This document shows, piece by piece, positions 59,600 to 64,000 of a stretch of 64,000 bases of DNA. Location: positions 634,605 to 698,604 of the forward strand of contig CABFPE010000410.1 in the NCBI GenBank assembly GCA_900660155.1, given 5' to 3'. This stretch comes from Hofstenia miamia (taxonomy: Eukaryota; Xenacoelomorpha; Acoela; Hofsteniidae). The notes under the pieces are model-generated. The model saw nothing but the letters and a program-made list of their open reading frames with translations. It made no database searches and was not told the DNA's origin. Positions within the stretch are counted from its first letter, which is position 1, and every line of letters begins with the position of its first letter. The translations under genes were made by a program, and so were the position numbers.

Positions 59600-60850
59600 G
59601 CTTATTTAATGGATTATGCTACATGCCCTCCTCAACTTGCATTATTTTAGTACAGCTCATTCTCCATGTACTAATGCATCTGCCCATTTTATAATCATTT
59701 CAGCTTCTTGACTGTTCCAACTAACTGTTGCAAATTCTGGTTGTATTGTCAATTTAAGTATGGCTTCTTTTTACATTTTTATTATGTTTTCATATTTTAG
59801 AAATTTCATTTCTTTTATATCTTCTGATATTGTTGTAACTTGTATAAAACATTTATTTTCTGTGAAAATTTTTTGTAGAAATATCTGTATAAGTGTAATC
59901 CTTTTAACCCTATCATTAACATCATCTGGGCATCTGCTCTGCTCATGTGGCCAGCTCTTTCAATATTGCAGTATCTGGGTAAAAGAATTTGAATGCTTTC
60001 CTTAGACTTCTCATGTTTGCCACATCTTTGTAAAAGAAACTTATGTTTTGTCTCACCTCCTCTTCAGTTATTTCATTAGGAATGTTCTTGCTTAATCTTA
60101 GCATTGTTACTATTTCCACCTGCTTTGATACATTGCAATATCTGTATTGCTTATTCCATATATTGAGCCAAACTATATCATTTACACCTGAGAAGAGTAT
60201 TAATGCTTTTATTGTTTGTTTTTCAATTTCCTCTCACAATTTTCCCAATTTGTACACTTACTGGAATTCCTTCAACATACAAATCATATGGAGTTACTGT
60301 TCCTTTGATATATAAAATTTCTCTGTTGCCATTTCTAAGCATTTTTGACTTCATGTATTCTTCTTTGTTGATTATGGTTTTTGCTTTTTCTGTTGTGTTC
60401 TCATAAGAGTTGTATTCATGCATGCATGCTTTCACCACTTTTTTGTCATTTGGTACTCTCCATCTTGGCATTATCATTGGAATTGATATTGTTTCAGCTC
60501 ATGTGCATTTAAGTATCCTTGTTTTGATTTGTTGTTCTATTTCTTTATATGTTGCACTTGTTTTTGGCACTGTTGCCATGCCTATTGTCACTGGGTAGTT
60601 CATTTAACTCTCCTGTATTTTCTCAAAGAACTTTTCTGTTAGTCCCTGTCTTTTCAATCTCACAATTACATTATCTTTTATTTCTAATCTTTAAGTGATG
60701 CATTCCACATCTACTGCCAATTGATTATATGATCTTTGTAGCTCTTCTAGCTTTGTTCTCATGAACACTTCCATAAACATTAGTTTCATTGTGGCTACTG
60801 TTTGTTCCTCTCTTATACAACCTCTGTAAATTAGGACTCCATCTTCTTGA
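59600..60850 (-). pseudogene. Unrecognised minus-strand coding-like stretch
   Basis: The open frame 60477-60223 (MIMPRWRVPNDKKVV..., ending EGIPVSVQIGKIVRGN) is preceded on the minus strand by about 110 near-continuous codons (60830-60500; for example MKLMFMEVFMRTKLEELQ and VIVRLKRQGLTEKFFEKIQ) and followed by further pieces such as PEFATVSWNSQEAEMIIKW (about 59650-59710). Composition and continuity look like decayed protein, coiled-coil in the first part. I do not recognise the family. It lies upstream of the PolB relic on the same strand, so it may belong to the same element, or be a gag of a third LTR element. Confidence 0.4.
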
Positions 60851-61009
60851 AGGTTTGTTTACCAGGATCCCTTTTGCAGAGGTACAGTTAATTATAAATA
60901 GTGCTTGTTTTCAGGAGTCCTACAGTGGTCAACATGTGGCATCTGCATATTTACTAAGTTATTTGAATGCCAATAGATTAAATATATTAAATATGCTAAC
61001 TTGTTATTG

Positions 61010-61330
61010 AAGCAGCTAGTGTCAAGTCAGGTTGCATGAAACTTATGCCAGTCTATTTATTGAAATGAAAACACAACAACACACACTACAAAGAGAGTTT
61101 AAGTCAAGTTGTGTCTGATCATTTGTAAGCACCATTGTAGGTTAGGGTACACATAATTAACTTCTTTGAAATGATTGCTGGTGATACTTCAGAGAAATTG
61201 GATTGTTGGATCTGTTGCTGTCAATGAGACCTGTGTTGGGCAGATTCCCAACCAACAGGAGTACTGTGGAGCAACTTCACCTAAGTAGTTATTGTTAATG
61301 TATCTGCTAATAAAAGTTATCAGAAAAATA
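61010..61330 (+). repeat. LTR family Y fragment
   Basis: AAGCAGCTAGTGTCAAGTCAG through GGGCAGATTCCCAACCAAC to CACCTAAGTAGTTATTG aligns with 46797-47080 of the solo Y LTR. Both ends are truncated. Confidence 0.75.
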
Positions 61331-61334
61331 TTAA

Positions 61335-63238
61335 TAAAGTGTGAAGCATTCAAGAACAGTTAGATCTCTGCCCACCAAGTTATCATAGAACCAAAGAATG
61401 AGATCTGGATAAACTTTCATACTGCATGCTATCTTGAAATGTTTTATCTAAGCTGCCTTAACACTAGTTTGCACTTCATACAACAGAATTTTTCAGATTT
61501 ATCTTTCTCTGTCATGGTAAAAGTTCAATATCTATTTGATTGCAAGCTAGTTTTATAGATGGTTAGAGAACAAGAAATTCAGTTTCTTAATAATATATTA
61601 TGATCTAATATTTTACTAAATTCATTTTGCTAGGTCTAGTTTTTGAACAGTTCTGAAGGAGGCATATCAAATGTTTTTTAACAAGCAATTCTATTTATTG
61701 AACCCAAATGAGAAATCAGATCCTGATGGGTCAAATTTAGGAAGACAGGTCAATCTACATATCATTTCTGTCAGGTTCAAGAAGTTTGCCCTTTTCCATA
61801 ACTGCTTAGGATTTTATGATCATGTGAGAAACTCTTGTGATATAATAATAAAGGTATTCAAAACTAAGGAATTAAAGTTGCATAGATTATGGAGTTACCC
61901 TCTGAATATTCTTTTGATGATCTTCAACTGAGAACTGTTTACAGCATAATACAGTACTTTATTACCAATAGTTTCCATAGTTCATTTACAATTTTATGTG
62001 GTTGGTTTTTTTTGCTTCTATTTATGCTCATTATTTTCTTTTCATTTATACATTTTACACATTTCCTTTCTTCCTTTCTCTGCCAACCCTTCTGCTCACA
62101 TTCAAATTTTCATGAAAATTTCCAAAAGAACTATACCTTCAGGTATGCAAAAATATGGTGCATTGGTGTACTTATGACTATATTCAAATGATGTTTCAAA
62201 AATGTACAGTTTCACAATTTTGTCTGAAACTTTTTTCACTGAAACTTTTTCTGATTAATGTAATCAGTATTTGCTTATTCTAAGTTGCATGACTATTATG
62301 TACATATTCTATCTAATAGTTATATTTTGTTATTTACATTTTGTAAGAGTACTTCTTTACTCACTAGTGTCTTTGTTTTAGATATACAATCTAGAATCCA
62401 GTTTTTTATTTATTATATTATCTAAAATGGATGCAGGTTTAAACATTTCAAACATTTAGGATTAGTAGAAAGTTCACAAATTCCCAACATCATGATTGAT
62501 GTTGCAGACAAAGCTAATGTTTTGCCCTAGTCTAAATTGCTTAGGAGTGTTTTGTCACTTGCATCATCACCACATTTTATATATAAAGAACCTAGCAAAA
62601 TACATGGAAATGCTAACTCAAATATATTTATATATAATGGAAAGCATTCATAATATGTGGCTTTTGTTTTTGTTCAGAGAAATTCAATGAATCAATAAAT
62701 GATTAGGTTCATTATACATTAAATACATTTAAACTGGTTAGAATGGAATTAATGTTGTTATTAGATTTTAGTAATCCTTTACTCAAATTCTATTCATTTT
62801 TCTAAACAAATAGTTCTTCATTTATAAACTAGATTAATGTGGTATAATCAAGTGGTAACAAAAGATAAAGAGGGAAGAAACCAAGAACTATCAGCAAATT
62901 AATTAATTATACTTCTGAAACAACCTGATTATTATCATTTTGATTTTTGTAAAACTTATTAGTGCAGTTTTGATTTGATTTTTATAAGTAAAGTGGCTTG
63001 GCAAATCAAAAAGGACCAAATCACTTAAAGCTAATTATGATGACATTGTGTAATCAGTAGCAGATTAATGAATTAGCAAAAGAGTAAACAAATTTGAATT
63101 ACAAAGAGGTACATGTGTAGCATCATTCAATTCAACCTAAAGCTGCTAATTTTGATTAAGAAGAAGAATAAAATCAAAAACAATTATGATTAAAATCACA
63201 TTGTAAAAATGTTTGATCAGTTTAGATTAATTTGTATT
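61335..63238. other. AT-rich DNA, no gene seen
   Basis: Two open stretches (61671-61931 and 61889-62191, + strand) have no recognisable motif; the second is hydrophobic at its centre. No repeat family identified. Confidence 0.4.
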
Positions 63239-63410
63239 ATGCAACTAAGTAAGAACAAGTGTCATTAATTAGAGATTAGTATTTGTTTATAATAATATTT
63301 TTGTTGAAACAAATCTGGCAAAGTTGCTTCAATTATTTTTAGCTGCCATATTGGCAGACAAGTGATTTAAAATTCAAAATCTACAGGTACTTTTCTGAAC
63401 TACTATAATG
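63239..63410 (+). repeat. LTR family Y, 5' end fragment
   Basis: TGCAACTAAGTAAGAACAAG to CAGGTACTTTTC aligns with 45656-45830, including GCCATATTGGCAGACAA. The rest of the LTR is absent. Confidence 0.7.
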
Positions 63411-63590
63411 TAGAATCATGCCAACTCGCCGTGATGGCCGTACTTAGAGAAAACTGTTACTTTTCTTAGGTTAAACATAACGCGAGGTTGACATTTTCCA
63501 ATTTCTCTCCTCTACTATAAATGCGTGGTTCATTAACATATTTAATATACCAGAGCCTTTGTAGCTACTTAGTTAACCAAACTTATTTAG

Positions 63591-63721
63591 ATCAAGCGGA
63601 GAGATTAGAGAACAGGATCGACGCTCAAATAGAAGCGGCGCACTCTCAGGAACACACTCGCCAGCTGCATCTTACCAATGTGACTGCCAACGGAGTAAAG
63701 AGAACAATAATAGAATGGTGA
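63591..63721 (+). CDS. Candidate terminal exon of an unknown host gene
   Basis: After the acceptor-like ACTTATTTAG at 63590 the frame is open for 43 codons to TGA at 63719-63721. The product reads QAERLENRIDAQIEAAHSQ, then HTRQLHLTNVTANGVKRTII, ending EW; the first part is helical and charged. The stretch is clearly less AT-rich than its flanks, and AATAAA follows at 63807-63812. The same frame is open from 63521, so the true acceptor could lie further upstream, or this could be a single-exon end. Family not recognised. Confidence 0.4.
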
Positions 63722-64000
63722 TGTGCATCGTGAACTCAGTGTAATGGTGATTGCAACTACCTAACAATTTAGTGCATTGATTGTTTTTGTTATTACGAGC
63801 TAATGCAATAAATGAAATGTCGCAACCATTCTGCTGTGATAGCTTATTATGAGGCCCTACATTTAATAACCCTACATATAGATAAATAAATAACAGCCCT
63901 TTGTACATGTAAACAATCAATGCCGTCAGCAAGAAATAAGAAATATAAGTCGGCCGAAGGTCTCCCTTACAGAACATTGAGCAACATGTAACAACTATTA
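63722..64000. other. 3' UTR-like and flanking DNA
   Basis: It contains AATAAA at 63807-63812 about 86 bases after the candidate stop. Nothing else recognised. Confidence 0.35.

Noticed and set aside
1..64000. CRISPR arrays, bacterial operons, rRNA or tRNA genes
   Set aside because: None seen; gene structure and mobile elements are those of an animal nuclear genome.

Overview
The window looks like nuclear DNA from an invertebrate animal. It is strongly AT-rich, has spliced genes with AATAAA poly(A) signals, a rhodopsin-class GPCR, metazoan-type LINEs, Ty3/gypsy elements, and hAT, mariner/Tc1 and Polinton-type relics. The GPCR has a TM7 style common in invertebrate peptide receptors (inference), but the sequence does not fix the phylum. 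Two runs of N (633-737 and 34967-35966) and a single N at 46331 mark assembly joins.

Only one host gene can be followed. It is a two-coding-exon class A GPCR on the + strand: exon 1 at 9391-9669 (TM1, TM2, start of TM3) and exon 2 at 36709-37326 (rest of TM3 to the C-terminus). Both splice sites are phase 0, and the joined product has exactly the class A spacing between the TM3 cysteine and the DR motif. The intron of about 27 kb is full of transposons. Two more candidate terminal exons of unknown genes, each with an acceptor and a poly(A) signal, lie at 11829-11954 and 63591-63721.

Region by region. 1-2450: pieces of one LINE family around an assembly gap. 2450-9390: mostly unrecognised AT-rich DNA with an old LINE relic at 4570-5470. 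9391-37400: the GPCR with its intron, which holds a 5'-truncated LINE with target-site duplication (14859-16640), two internally deleted mariner elements (17450-18211, 21473-22244), several old LINE relics on both strands, hAT-type elements (27128-28586, 32704-34089, 36113-36583), and a large inverted-repeat element (28755-31348). 37400-41000: a Harbinger-like MITE, a hAT MITE and a minus-strand LINE relic. 41034-58690: a pile of Ty3/gypsy elements (A, B and C) from two LTR families, called X and Y here. Element A carries two solo LTRs, each with a 4-bp target duplication. A Tc1-like element (49655-51099) and a TIR element (53202-54362) lie between or inside them. 58730-60850: a minus-strand protein-primed DNA polymerase B relic of Polinton/Maverick type, with unrecognised coding-like sequence upstream of it. 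61000-64000: LTR fragments and the second candidate host exon.

Nothing here forms an operon or working pathway. Apart from the receptor, nearly everything recognisable is a broken mobile element. The most informative signals are nested insertions with intact target duplications, the degenerate PolB, and the exon structure of the divergent GPCR.
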